From Nanobdellota archaeon (lineage in GTDB: Archaea > Nanobdellota > Nanobdellia > Parvarchaeales > Parvarchaeaceae), in contig JAJYRE010000019.1 in the NCBI GenBank assembly GCA_021794235.1, positions 1-58,283 of the forward strand: DNA of 58,283 nt, given 5' to 3'. The stretch's first letter is position 1, and each line of letters starts with the position of its first letter. The notes beneath the pieces are model-generated. The model had not been told where the DNA came from. It ran no database searches and was given only the letters and a program-made list of their open reading frames with translations. Below, piece after piece: positions 44,601-51,360 of the stretch. Both the position numbers and the translations under genes were made by a program.

Positions 44601-47600
44601 AAATAAATACAGTACTTCAGATTTAATAGATTTTATAGGATCTTCTCAAAACCTTTCATTTACAATACCTAGTGTAGTAACGGGTAGTGCTTACATATAC
44701 GTACCAAATATCAGCAGTGGATTTGGTCAATCCACTGAAAATACGAGTATCTCCTTCACCCGTGAGAACGCACTTACACCTGCAGCGGTAACATCATTTA
44801 TACCAATAAATATAACTAATTCTCAATCAACCGCAACTACTGCACCCTTCCAGCAGATGGTCAATTTATCTTATTCTACTTACAGTGCTTATGCAAATCT
44901 CTCAAGCGGCCACCAGTTCCAAAACGTTGAATTTTTCAATTTGACCTCCGGTACACTAATTGACTCCTGGCTGGAAAACTACACTAAGAATTATGCACTA
45001 TTCTGGATAAAGCTACCTAATGGCATACCATCTAAGCGTACACTTGATGATATGGCCGTCGGTTTTGCTCAAAAGAATGTTAGCTTATTCAATAAAATTA
45101 CAACAGGAGAAGCCCCGCAGCTGTCTTTGACAGGCAATTATACTCTCGGTCTCCCTGGCGGATCGTACGCGGAACAGACTAATGGATTCAAATGGATGAA
45201 TAATGCTACGCAGCCGTTTACACTATCGATATGGGTCAATCCCGCTTCTCCAAACGGTGTTATCATTGATGAGGCTAGTCCGACCGCCAGCTGGCATGAT
45301 AGCTGGGTAGAACTTGTAAACGGCAATATTGATATGAAAGTATGGAATTTAGGTTGCGTAAGCCTAGGGTCCATACCGCTTGATCAATGGTCAAACATAG
45401 TAATATCAGGTTCCTTGTCTGGAAGTACGATAAATTATTCTGGTTATGTAAATGGCGTTTATAAGGGTTCTGGGTCAGGTTCCAGGAGCGTGCCCGGTAG
45501 CACTAATTTAATGTACTATCCACTCGGTATATCCGACAGTACCAACTGCGGTTCTGCAGCATCTTTCGTTGGGAGTATGGAAAATTATCAGATATACAAC
45601 AAGTCATTAACTACGACTGCCGTTACAAAACTGTATTCCGAGGGAATATATGGTGCGCCTGTTAACTCATACGGCGTGTCTGCGTGGTGGCCCCTTAATG
45701 GCAGCGGTAATAATCTTATACAGAATAACTCCATAAAGCTATATGGTACTTCATCCTACCACAGACAGGATGGATACGCGAAATATGATAACGGCGGTGA
45801 TGTATTTACTAACTACTTTGACTTCAATGGAACCGCACTTCCGAACGGATGGACAAATCATAATGCCGGTTTGCTTTATCCAAGCGATGGATTATTCTGG
45901 GGGCAGGGTATCTCCGGATACAGCACAACAACTTTCAGCCCTCCGTATATAGCTGAGATGTATGTAAAGTCCACTTCATATTCCGGCGGTGACGATGGGG
46001 TTCTACTTATGGGTCCGAGTATAGGAAGTTCTAATTATTGGGTCGGATTTGGCGACGGAGGTTCAACAAATTCTCCTGTATACGGATACGGTGCAAACAA
46101 CGCATGGTTATCTAGCAACCTTCAAGCGCTCAGCTTAAATTTCCCGTATATATTTGGGTATGAGGCATTTAACACCAGCAAATCTCAATATTATTTGAAT
46201 TATGCACTGAAGGCGAGTGATGCAATAGCTGCAAATTCACAATATCTTGAATTATGGTCCAACACTGGCACCTCCTCAGTCTATAAAACTTACTGGATAC
46301 GTTTCAGACAGGTGCCTCCTAACAACGTTATGCCTGCGGTTTCTACCGGACAAAATTATACTGTACCTATCACTCTTGCTCTAAACGGCATTCGGAACGA
46401 GAATAGAACTTTATCATACGGGAATCAGAGCAATTTCACCGCCGTATTATCCAACACGTCCGAATACGTAAGACTTTGGAATAATATAAGTGGCGTGATA
46501 ACACCCCTTACCGGTTTTAGCAGGTCAAGATCTACGTATCTTGCAAATTTATCCGCAGGAACTATAACCGTTACTGCGGGAACAAATTCCAGCGGCATAA
46601 GAAACATCACCTATACTGAGACTATATCCAAAGCAACTCCGTTCTTAGCACTTTCAGTTTCACCGTCCATAAACTATACGTACAACGCAACCAATATAAC
46701 AGTGAAAGCAAAGGTTTCTACAATAAATAACCAGCTGAGTGCAGGACTTTACATAAACGGTAAGTTTAACCAAACCATAACATCCTTGAAAACAATAAAT
46801 CTTGGCAATTCACCCGGCGTTTATTCGGTAATTCTGAATATAAGTGGTAATGCGAATTATTCAAGCAGTTCAGTAAAAATTACAAGAGAGATCTACCCTG
46901 CTTCATCGCTCGTCAATTACTATATTCCTCTTAACATAACAAATAGCCAGCTTGCGGCGACACCGGCTCCTTTCCAGCAATTGATCAACTTGTCATATGC
47001 ACAGTACAAGGCATACATAAATTTGAGCAGCGACCACCAGTTCCAAAACGTTGAATTTTTCAATTTGACCTCCGGTACACTAATTGACTCCTGGCTGGAA
47101 AACTACACTAAGAATTATGCGCTATTCTGGATAAAGCTACCTAATGGCATACCCGCCTCAACAGAACTGAGCGACGTGGCAGTAGGTTTTGCCCCAAACA
47201 CCACCAACCTGTTCAATCAGAATACTGTGGGGGAAGCCCCGCAGCTTTCACCATCCTACGGACAGTATGATAACGGTGCGGGTATATTCAGTTATTATTC
47301 CAGATTCGGCGATATGTCTGTACTGCCACCGGGATGGAATGAGAACGGTTCGCCTACAACCTCTTTCGGCACTGACTACCTTAAATTGACTGAAACGAAT
47401 ACAGGTTCTTGGCAAGGCATATCCAAGCTCTTTCCTGCCGGCGTCAACAAAACCGCAGGAGTCTTTGAAATTTATGGGAATATATATAAATCTGGTACAG
47501 AGTCCAATTACCAGGTACTTGCTGGCGTAGGGGCAAGTATGCCTGCGGTGGCTGCTGCCGTGGGTGGATACGACGATGATACATCACAACATCCGTATTG

Positions 47601-49788
47601 GTTTACATCCTTACTATCGAATGTTAGACAAGGTGGTGCGAGCGGATCCGCACAGTTGTTAAATAATTCATATGTGTCTGGCATAGCTTACAACGGCTTA
47701 GGAACTACAAAGTCCAATGGTGTGGGGTACTTGAATTATCAGGGTCAGGGTACAGTTACTTCCACAACATCAGAAAACGTGGCTTACATAAGTGTAGGAT
47801 TATCTGGCTATGGATTGGAAAGCGTATATCTGTACTGGCTGAGATTGCGTGCCTATCCGCCGAATGGATCTATGCCTTCCGTTAGCTTCGGGCCCATCGT
47901 ACCGAAGAACATAACAAATTATGTAATGCTCACCATATCCAATAGTCAGAATAAAGCTACATCTTCTCCTTTCCAGCAGATGGTCAATGTAAGCAACAAA
48001 ATCTACGGTAAGATAGCTAATTCGAACTTCCAGAACGTGGAATTTTTCTACAAGAATGGAACGATAATTCCTTCGTGGCTTGAGAGCTATAAATATCAAA
48101 ATAGCGCGCTTTACTGGCTGAGGCTCGGTTCGATTCCTTCAAACGGCACCCAGATTGCATACTTAGGATTCGCATCAAACAGTACAGTTCTGTTCAATGC
48201 CAATACAGTCGGAGAATCCCCGCAGCTCTCCTCAACTTATGGCCAATATGACAACGGTGCAAATGTTTTCGTTGCTTATGATAATTTCACAAGATTAAAC
48301 TCGAGTATCGGATGGATAAACGCTATAGGAACCGTACCAAGCTACACTGTGAATGATGGTCTTACTCTACACTCTACATCTACAAATACATGGGAGGGGC
48401 TTGTTCTAAACACTACCTACAACGCGACAAAGTACGTTATGGATTCGTACGCCCACTTTAGCTCATTATCAGGAGTTGGTGAAGAAATTGACATGCAGAC
48501 CAACCAAAATAGCTTCTCTTCTTCTAGTACGCATCACATAGGCTTGACTGATGAAAATACCGTTTACGCTTCTCAGAATTATAACGGTTCCAGTAGCATA
48601 GTAAACACGCCTATAAACTCACTGAATTTCGGTGTTTGGTCTATATATGCCAATAACACCTATTCAAAGTTGTCTTTCAATTATACAAGTACAACAAATA
48701 ACGGTGTTGACTTGCCAGTCTTAAGTTCACTATACCCTAGTATGGAGAGCGCTCGTTCTAACATTAGCATACTTATTAGGTACATTCGTATACGAAACCA
48801 ACCCCCCAATGGAGTAATGCCGACTGTAAAATTTTCAACCCTAAAGTTGCCCAGTGGAATTACGAATTATGCTAAAATATCTATAGACAATGCGCAGCCA
48901 GTTTCTGAATCAAATTACCAACAGATGATTAATCTTTCAAGCAACACATTCAAGGGCTACGCAGCTTCAAACCTCCAGAACGTCGAGTTCTTCTACTCGA
49001 ATGGCACAGTAATACCTTCATGGCTGGAGAACTACACCTATTCAAAGAACGCGTTGTACTGGATAAAAATGAACATTAATGCCGATTCAATTGAAAACAT
49101 ATACGTGGGTTTTGCGTCAAACAGCACAAATCTGTTTAATTCAAACACGGTGGGCGAGGCTCCGCAGCTGTCTTCCACCTACGGACAGTATGACAACGGC
49201 GCAGACGTATTCCCTATTCTGTATCAGAACTTTGCCGGGACTTCGGTCCCGACCGGATGGACATCCACCGGCTCTATCACAATAAACAACGGCGTCACAT
49301 CCGCGTACTCATCTTTACTCACTACGAGCGCCTCCAGCTATGGGGATAACTCCAGCCAGATACTGGATTTTTACGGAAAGTTTCCAACACCAAGCCAAGT
49401 GGACAACCCTATGGCCGGATACGTATCAAGCAGCGGCTTTAGCAATAACAACAATCCGGGGTCTGGTTTTGATCTCAATACCAACATAGGCTCTGGTTTG
49501 GCTATAATCGTTCACACTTCCAGCTGCAATCCGTATATCAGCACTTCTTTCCCGCTAAACACAAATACGGTTTTCTCCATCCACACGGTCTCCGGCAGTT
49601 CAACGCAGTTTTCCTACAATTATGGTGCGGTCGACAGTTTGGCATGCGGTCAGACAACCCAAATAACAGTCGGTATTTCTAATGATGGGTCTACAGGACA
49701 GACGATTGGTCCATTTTACTGGTTTAGGATAAGGGTAAATCCTCCGAATGGAGTAATGCCTTCAATGATCTTTGGAGAGGTACAGTGA
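35650..49788 (+). CDS. Giant modular surface protein, 4712 aa
   Basis: Intact 14.1-kb frame. Residues 1-14 are basic, then one helix (about 17-38) anchors or exports the protein. From residue 81 come 26 tandem repeats of about 78 aa, with consensus F-x-E-x-GLPSG-x-x-W-x-V-x-Y, a middle C-x-Y-x-P-S-P-S-S-G and a closing cysteine. Then follow DUF2341-like modules starting near nt 42024, 43411, 44782, 46915, 47913 and 48859. Between or after these lie a PA14-like stretch, four further GLP repeats, a four-cysteine domain (43780-44103), a LamG-like domain (45139-45680), an Ig-like pair (46360-46900) and concanavalin-like modules ending PPNG-x-MP. Sequons are dense. No C-terminal anchor, so the lectin-like end points outward. 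Probable long adhesin or cell-cell contact stalk. Confidence 0.9.
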   Translation: MAKRSRHSTKKHYNVHFTAFLIVLVIMFIALFFLATQSNLLNVNVLGLVTQTIHSIISPPQNISTSPPSNTTNTTLITPRFTLFYEKGLPSSTLWSISSGTNIQYSNVNLINFSSTGALVSFTVNKVIINGCVFTPVPFSAATASGSTNQIVFSSSCTTTFTELGLPNDTAWGMSYSNLTRNSSSDSIGFDTGYGTFNFNVFQSSNSSCAYAPYPLSGSLQAGSSKTIVFLSLCANSTNSGVVFAETGLPTGYNWSVTYDNTTLSSVNPFIKFSTVSGHIYPFFNTSSINRNGCVFTPSPQSGGAIPGETVAINFTSECNTSFQETGLPFGLNWKVSYNGLTESSNSTSLNFNTSYSTSPATVNNVIVGNCTYIPSLNYSGSIASGSAVSVLFKSSCVSTFTEKNLPSGLSWTVNYDNKVVTSYSNKIQVITPNITTNFTIETTVNGGCIYTPTPNNGNLSSGSGQSVVFAQACHTVFTSTGLPSGISWAVEYDGSTRDGGYNSSIEFPYYANTTFGFNVSTIRLGNCTYTPSPQNGTIQGGALQNIVFSAACSTSFYESGLPSGDSWAVTYDNNTLSSTSTSVVFNGINGSYKYNLSDVPISGGCYYAPSPSSGTLTAGSNISILYSNVCTTTFIDPGLPQGANWTVTFAGATKHTLQQNVSFVLSPGKYYYQISQTSFGGCTYAPNETSGSTSVGQDVHVTFNLTSCDTVFSESGLPSGSSWQVKYDGSSVDSQSSSISFNNLPGNYSFSISPIVLGTCTFAPNESSGVIGAGSTPAIHFNSSCYTDFYENGLPSKSLWTVNYSDKNTSSVGTSMSISTPYSTYPYSVYNISAGPDCYYIPQPSTGTDSAGTSVTITYVRECVSTFKETGLYAGTPWSVVYNGINASSRSSSISILGVPGNYSYKIVNAYGYGCEFVPNETSSSLVSGNNVSLSFNATSCTTTLTEKGLPSGQSWNATFLAFNSTNSNTVSFVTGAGNYSLLVPHLNLSNCIFEASPPSVIRAGTSLNLQFHATCYSNITESGLPNGTKWTLNLTPSYNSLGYQTYPDQVYSTQKSYIEWISVNSTRNFVIDTIPINQKCHYEPQPSSGSVTAGHNMHISFYNSCITNFYEKGLPSGSKWAVDYNGINATSTSTIISFTTAVGVYSFRVYGVIFGGCYYLPNMTSGTINSSSTIGIGFVKKYCTTLFTESGLPSGYKWNVTYNSTVLSSTSSSISFNTTPSSSALSYVVSPTHLSSGNCYVNITSGNGTAVPGSTVSLQYINSCETTFTEAGLPSGDTWTVSYGGFTNSSSTSSIIIYALPGAHTFTPSIVGAGSGCFYQPSPVSGSLSAGSSSSITYSLECNTTFTELGLPGSARWSVDFGGSNHSATSSSIVFTTSTGSNSFTVPSVNFASCSYLPSPSSGTSVAGGNTTVSFTENTCNTTFYEKGLPTKTTWTIKYDGIQVSPSNNNITLTTPAGIFVLDAYKVKISGCVYSPSTYSSDIAAGSQFTIDFTASCSTNFTESGLPPSTYWFVDYNGTSVSSNTSMVSIPSQNGIYSYSVAYVGNSSCYYSPSPSSGNLVAGSALGVTYTGGCTTTFYENGLPLNTNWTVSYNGSSLHSTARSMQFVTGPGNHSYSISNITVDNCLYVGVPSSGNASAGSSITVVFNQTECSTVFKARGLASGLNWTINFGDSNYTQSSSSVTVTTRPGPVNLTAYSITSNNCTFNPSPSSAKIAAGSSIYINYTSSCITSFVEKGLPSGITWSAKYDGITNYSSTSGISITSIYGNFTFNIPRIQVSANCYLTPNPDTGHLVSGGAVSVNFSTYCLSQFSESGLPTGLKWSVTYDSITNSSNSADMLFNVLSGNYSYSIKAIKDGNCFYTPNSSSGYVNAGGYTSVKFTESACTSYFSESGLPSGTFWNVTFDSLINTSTKPIIQLNTSNGQYPFSIPSQIVAGCTYVPVPASGDIGAGSNTSITFNRDYCISHFNEIGLPSGFDWNVTLGPFNEVSNTSAISFNTTYSTYSYSTATIKYGQCEFIPNSTSGSTAAGSTVNIAFQSICKNYFFESGLPNGYYWHVSYYNTTKLPTTSEVEFTTAYGKFNLSILPTVVSNCGFTPNVTSRSLVSGSNLSVTFVNSSCQEPVVIPISFYNQNNVTLPNGYQQKLVFDSFNYSKYENANLSNIMFTYANGTVVPSWLESGNSNTSNDTVYWFKLAGIPSERGLTIHMILNQSFKKYAVDFNNRTTGEAQQLAPSYVNYSDIQNVMKSGLIYQIYYDSGSTSSGVSTAQESALYNASISSSTTISVGGQSFISSTPLFVVPGSTSSQNVDGTTRNYVINNLQGGYSGGAGFPNPPVANYGNAFMIKEIGFIALNRPIQFSVDIDDGGALGISNSTGNAYSWLGSSSVNQANILNEWVSESATVHSSSPVKTGDYGLEYSYINQGGPGYWSLWSNASLGYYYPLVLVDNLSAGTLVNTSLYTTTVTETGLPAGYNWTASYDGINKSTTSGSISFSTVSGSHNLYIRTLSNASSTPNCTSTYTPNITHSTETAGTTTQIKFFSSEFCTTLFLEKGLIGSPASNSFWSVAFDGKNISSAIPKVSVPKDIESYKILKIKNLQNVSTVPPLQQMVNVSNNIYSGLAASNFQNVEFFYINGTVIPSWLENYSYGKYSVYWLDLGTIPANSSISIYMGFAPNSTNVLNNLNTSISSQLGPYPQPSTGSQLPARLSENYTSCGNFFDMEEYPNGGGPNPSPNNMICSWVGGNVNIYMAGGSGGYSGLGITGVSNGKNYYSHFFNTPYCLSSYGSVYLPPGQYKLTTSRGNGGGSCGPGGFILTAPTIQISYPNNIMPTALFIYPTVAFGDGAINGAITISDTPYSNYTAAASTNLSCSIAPASVTAGSTFLFTGWNCTSTFVTLNIPSGYHFSVTFDNVTRSGRTGSPLNLSTISYTGLYNYNASTPSIGYNTSGKTYAGVTTQLSEWSVTKQFIETGLPVGATWYVNYNGTNKYSTSDLIDFIGSSQNLSFTIPSVVTGSAYIYVPNISSGFGQSTENTSISFTRENALTPAAVTSFIPINITNSQSTATTAPFQQMVNLSYSTYSAYANLSSGHQFQNVEFFNLTSGTLIDSWLENYTKNYALFWIKLPNGIPSKRTLDDMAVGFAQKNVSLFNKITTGEAPQLSLTGNYTLGLPGGSYAEQTNGFKWMNNATQPFTLSIWVNPASPNGVIIDEASPTASWHDSWVELVNGNIDMKVWNLGCVSLGSIPLDQWSNIVISGSLSGSTINYSGYVNGVYKGSGSGSRSVPGSTNLMYYPLGISDSTNCGSAASFVGSMENYQIYNKSLTTTAVTKLYSEGIYGAPVNSYGVSAWWPLNGSGNNLIQNNSIKLYGTSSYHRQDGYAKYDNGGDVFTNYFDFNGTALPNGWTNHNAGLLYPSDGLFWGQGISGYSTTTFSPPYIAEMYVKSTSYSGGDDGVLLMGPSIGSSNYWVGFGDGGSTNSPVYGYGANNAWLSSNLQALSLNFPYIFGYEAFNTSKSQYYLNYALKASDAIAANSQYLELWSNTGTSSVYKTYWIRFRQVPPNNVMPAVSTGQNYTVPITLALNGIRNENRTLSYGNQSNFTAVLSNTSEYVRLWNNISGVITPLTGFSRSRSTYLANLSAGTITVTAGTNSSGIRNITYTETISKATPFLALSVSPSINYTYNATNITVKAKVSTINNQLSAGLYINGKFNQTITSLKTINLGNSPGVYSVILNISGNANYSSSSVKITREIYPASSLVNYYIPLNITNSQLAATPAPFQQLINLSYAQYKAYINLSSDHQFQNVEFFNLTSGTLIDSWLENYTKNYALFWIKLPNGIPASTELSDVAVGFAPNTTNLFNQNTVGEAPQLSPSYGQYDNGAGIFSYYSRFGDMSVLPPGWNENGSPTTSFGTDYLKLTETNTGSWQGISKLFPAGVNKTAGVFEIYGNIYKSGTESNYQVLAGVGASMPAVAAAVGGYDDDTSQHPYWFTSLLSNVRQGGASGSAQLLNNSYVSGIAYNGLGTTKSNGVGYLNYQGQGTVTSTTSENVAYISVGLSGYGLESVYLYWLRLRAYPPNGSMPSVSFGPIVPKNITNYVMLTISNSQNKATSSPFQQMVNVSNKIYGKIANSNFQNVEFFYKNGTIIPSWLESYKYQNSALYWLRLGSIPSNGTQIAYLGFASNSTVLFNANTVGESPQLSSTYGQYDNGANVFVAYDNFTRLNSSIGWINAIGTVPSYTVNDGLTLHSTSTNTWEGLVLNTTYNATKYVMDSYAHFSSLSGVGEEIDMQTNQNSFSSSSTHHIGLTDENTVYASQNYNGSSSIVNTPINSLNFGVWSIYANNTYSKLSFNYTSTTNNGVDLPVLSSLYPSMESARSNISILIRYIRIRNQPPNGVMPTVKFSTLKLPSGITNYAKISIDNAQPVSESNYQQMINLSSNTFKGYAASNLQNVEFFYSNGTVIPSWLENYTYSKNALYWIKMNINADSIENIYVGFASNSTNLFNSNTVGEAPQLSSTYGQYDNGADVFPILYQNFAGTSVPTGWTSTGSITINNGVTSAYSSLLTTSASSYGDNSSQILDFYGKFPTPSQVDNPMAGYVSSSGFSNNNNPGSGFDLNTNIGSGLAIIVHTSSCNPYISTSFPLNTNTVFSIHTVSGSSTQFSYNYGAVDSLACGQTTQITVGISNDGSTGQTIGPFYWFRIRVNPPNGVMPSMIFGEVQ
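35890..42009 (+). repeat. Tandem array of 26 GLP repeats, about 78 codons each
   Basis: The array is 6120 bases, averaging 235 bases per unit. Each unit opens with FxExGLPxGxxW and holds two cysteines about 30 residues apart. Units differ clearly from one another, but short stretches such as GAGAGCGGCCT recur unchanged in many units. Confidence 0.85.
44910..45029 (+). repeat. Near-identical 120-base repeat, copy 1
   Basis: Matches 47034-47153 with a single mismatch (A at 44997, G at 47121), a silent change in an Ala codon. It encodes the core of a DUF2341-like module. Flanking parts of the two modules are much more diverged. Confidence 0.9.
47034..47153 (+). repeat. Near-identical 120-base repeat, copy 2
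   Basis: Second copy of the 120-base segment at 44910-45029, lying 2124 bases (708 codons) downstream in the same gene and in the same frame. Confidence 0.9.
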
Positions 49789-49956
49789 GCATCAAGTAAT
49801 GCACAAGACAGTCAGTAGCATGATGAATGCCGCCTGTAAAAATCTACAGCATACAACTAAATTTATTGCTTTCATCCTATGTTCTGAAAATTGCCCCCCA
49901 CGTATTCGATTTGATATTAATAAACTATTAATATAACTACTTTTTAATAATGATAA

Positions 49957-51222
49957 ATGTTTATAGAATTATTATCAGCTTTCGCGACCACTGCTTTCAC
50001 CGGGATCAATGCAGTCTGGGCTGGAAGCAATGTTTACAATTTCTACCCGTTGCTGAAGGTCCGTAAACTGGAGAAATCAGAGCATGTCGGAGTGGAAGAG
50101 AAACCAAAAGTGTCCGTATTGCTGCCAGCTTACAGGGAGGAGAAGGTCCTTCTGAACACCGTCAAAAGGATAGAAAGCAACAGATACAGCAATCTGGAAC
50201 TTATACTGATGACAGAAAAAGACGATTTCAAAACCGACAGGATGGCAGAATATCTTCATAGAAAATACAAAAATGTCATTCATGTACCGGTAGAGGACAA
50301 CGGAACGGCAAGAGGGAAGCCCAGAGCCCTCAACCAGGGCCTGAGCAAGGCGACCGGGGAGATCATCGGTGTTCTGGATGCGGAAGACTATGTATCCGAC
50401 GATCTCTTTGATACAGTCGCCTCATCGATAAAAGGCGAGGGATACGATGCGGTGCAGGGCCAGCTCAAGCTAAAGTCGGAAAAAGAGTCGTGGCTGGACA
50501 AGCAGTTCCGTGCTGAGTACGATTTCTTCTTCAGCGAGTACCTGCCTAGGTTATCAAAGCTGGATTATATACTGCCGTTTGGTGGCACCACAAACTTCTT
50601 CAGAAAAGAGCTTGTGGATGAGCTAGGTGGATGGAAAGAAGGCAATCTGACGGAAGATTATGAGCTGGCCGTGAGAGCAAGCATGAACTCGGCGAATACC
50701 AGCAAAAAATACAAGATAGGCATGATAGACGTCGTGACTACAGAGCAGACAACTCCGAATCTCAAGTCCTGGATGAAGCAGAGGACCAGATGGCAGCAGG
50801 GAAAACTACAGACAACAGTTGAGTATTCAAAGCGAAAATACGACCCCAAAAGCAAGGCAAAGATGTATATGGCAGGGTTAGGCGCGTTTTTCGGACCTAT
50901 AAACTTTACGGGTATCGGGATGAGTGCGTTATTTTACCTCGACCACCTGCCGGTTCCGCAGGTTATCAAACCGCTCGCATATTTCAATCTCTCATCCGCG
51001 GCTTTCTACTGCTATATACAGGGAAGATCCTACGAGAAGATTGCAAAGAAGGAAAATAGAAGCCACCCTTATCTAAAAGGGTTTCTGATCGGGGTTACAA
51101 CACCCGTCTACTGGGTGCTCCAGTGGGCCGCAAGCACAAGGGCCGTTTTCAGGGAACTGAAAAACATGAAGAACTGGGAGAAAACCGAACACACCCCTAT
51201 CGATTACTCAAAAAAGAACTAG
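49957..51222 (+). CDS. Membrane GT2 glycosyltransferase (cellulose/hyaluronan synthase-like)
   Basis: 421 aa. A hydrophobic N-terminal segment precedes the GT-A domain, which opens VSVLLPAYREE (52-62). Catalytic motifs: DAED (141-144, the D-x-D metal site), TED (232-234, base region) and QRTRW (275-279, the QxxRW acceptor site of processive synthases). Two or three hydrophobic segments follow (about 290-320, 325-350 and 370-390). Likely product: a surface polysaccharide or protein glycan. Placed directly after the giant sequon-rich protein, it may help glycosylate the surface. The start has no strong alternative. Confidence 0.9.
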   Translation: MFIELLSAFATTAFTGINAVWAGSNVYNFYPLLKVRKLEKSEHVGVEEKPKVSVLLPAYREEKVLLNTVKRIESNRYSNLELILMTEKDDFKTDRMAEYLHRKYKNVIHVPVEDNGTARGKPRALNQGLSKATGEIIGVLDAEDYVSDDLFDTVASSIKGEGYDAVQGQLKLKSEKESWLDKQFRAEYDFFFSEYLPRLSKLDYILPFGGTTNFFRKELVDELGGWKEGNLTEDYELAVRASMNSANTSKKYKIGMIDVVTTEQTTPNLKSWMKQRTRWQQGKLQTTVEYSKRKYDPKSKAKMYMAGLGAFFGPINFTGIGMSALFYLDHLPVPQVIKPLAYFNLSSAAFYCYIQGRSYEKIAKKENRSHPYLKGFLIGVTTPVYWVLQWAASTRAVFRELKNMKNWEKTEHTPIDYSKKN

Positions 51223-51329
51223 TTTTATCCGATGACTTTTACCCTGACAGTCTGGATAAGGCCAAGCCTTTCAGGAGGCTGGCTCAACAAGCCGATACCA
51301 CGTTATAAGGGCTTGAGAACCATAAAAAA

Positions 51330-51340
51330 CTTTAAATATA
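51330..51340 (+). promoter_or_regulatory. TATA element for the 422-aa surface protein gene
   Basis: CTTTAAATATA is centred about 26 bases before ATG 51361. This rules out the longer in-frame extension back to 51232. Confidence 0.6.
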
Positions 51341-51360
51341 ACAAGTTTAATTCATATAAA

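Noticed and set aside
35650-49788. Giant frame as an assembly or frame artefact
   Set aside because: The frame is uninterrupted, with a sensible domain order, promoter and N-terminal helix. Repeats are diverged enough for correct assembly apart from the 120-base pair.
49821-49886. Possible C/D-box RNA (ATGATGA followed by CTGA about 57 bases later)
   Set aside because: No matching inner C'/D' boxes and the flanks do not pair into a terminal stem, so chance is more likely.
51232-51360. N-terminal extension of the 422-aa surface protein
   Set aside because: The promoter TATA element lies inside it, and MSNGG at 51361 gives a normal anchored-protein start.
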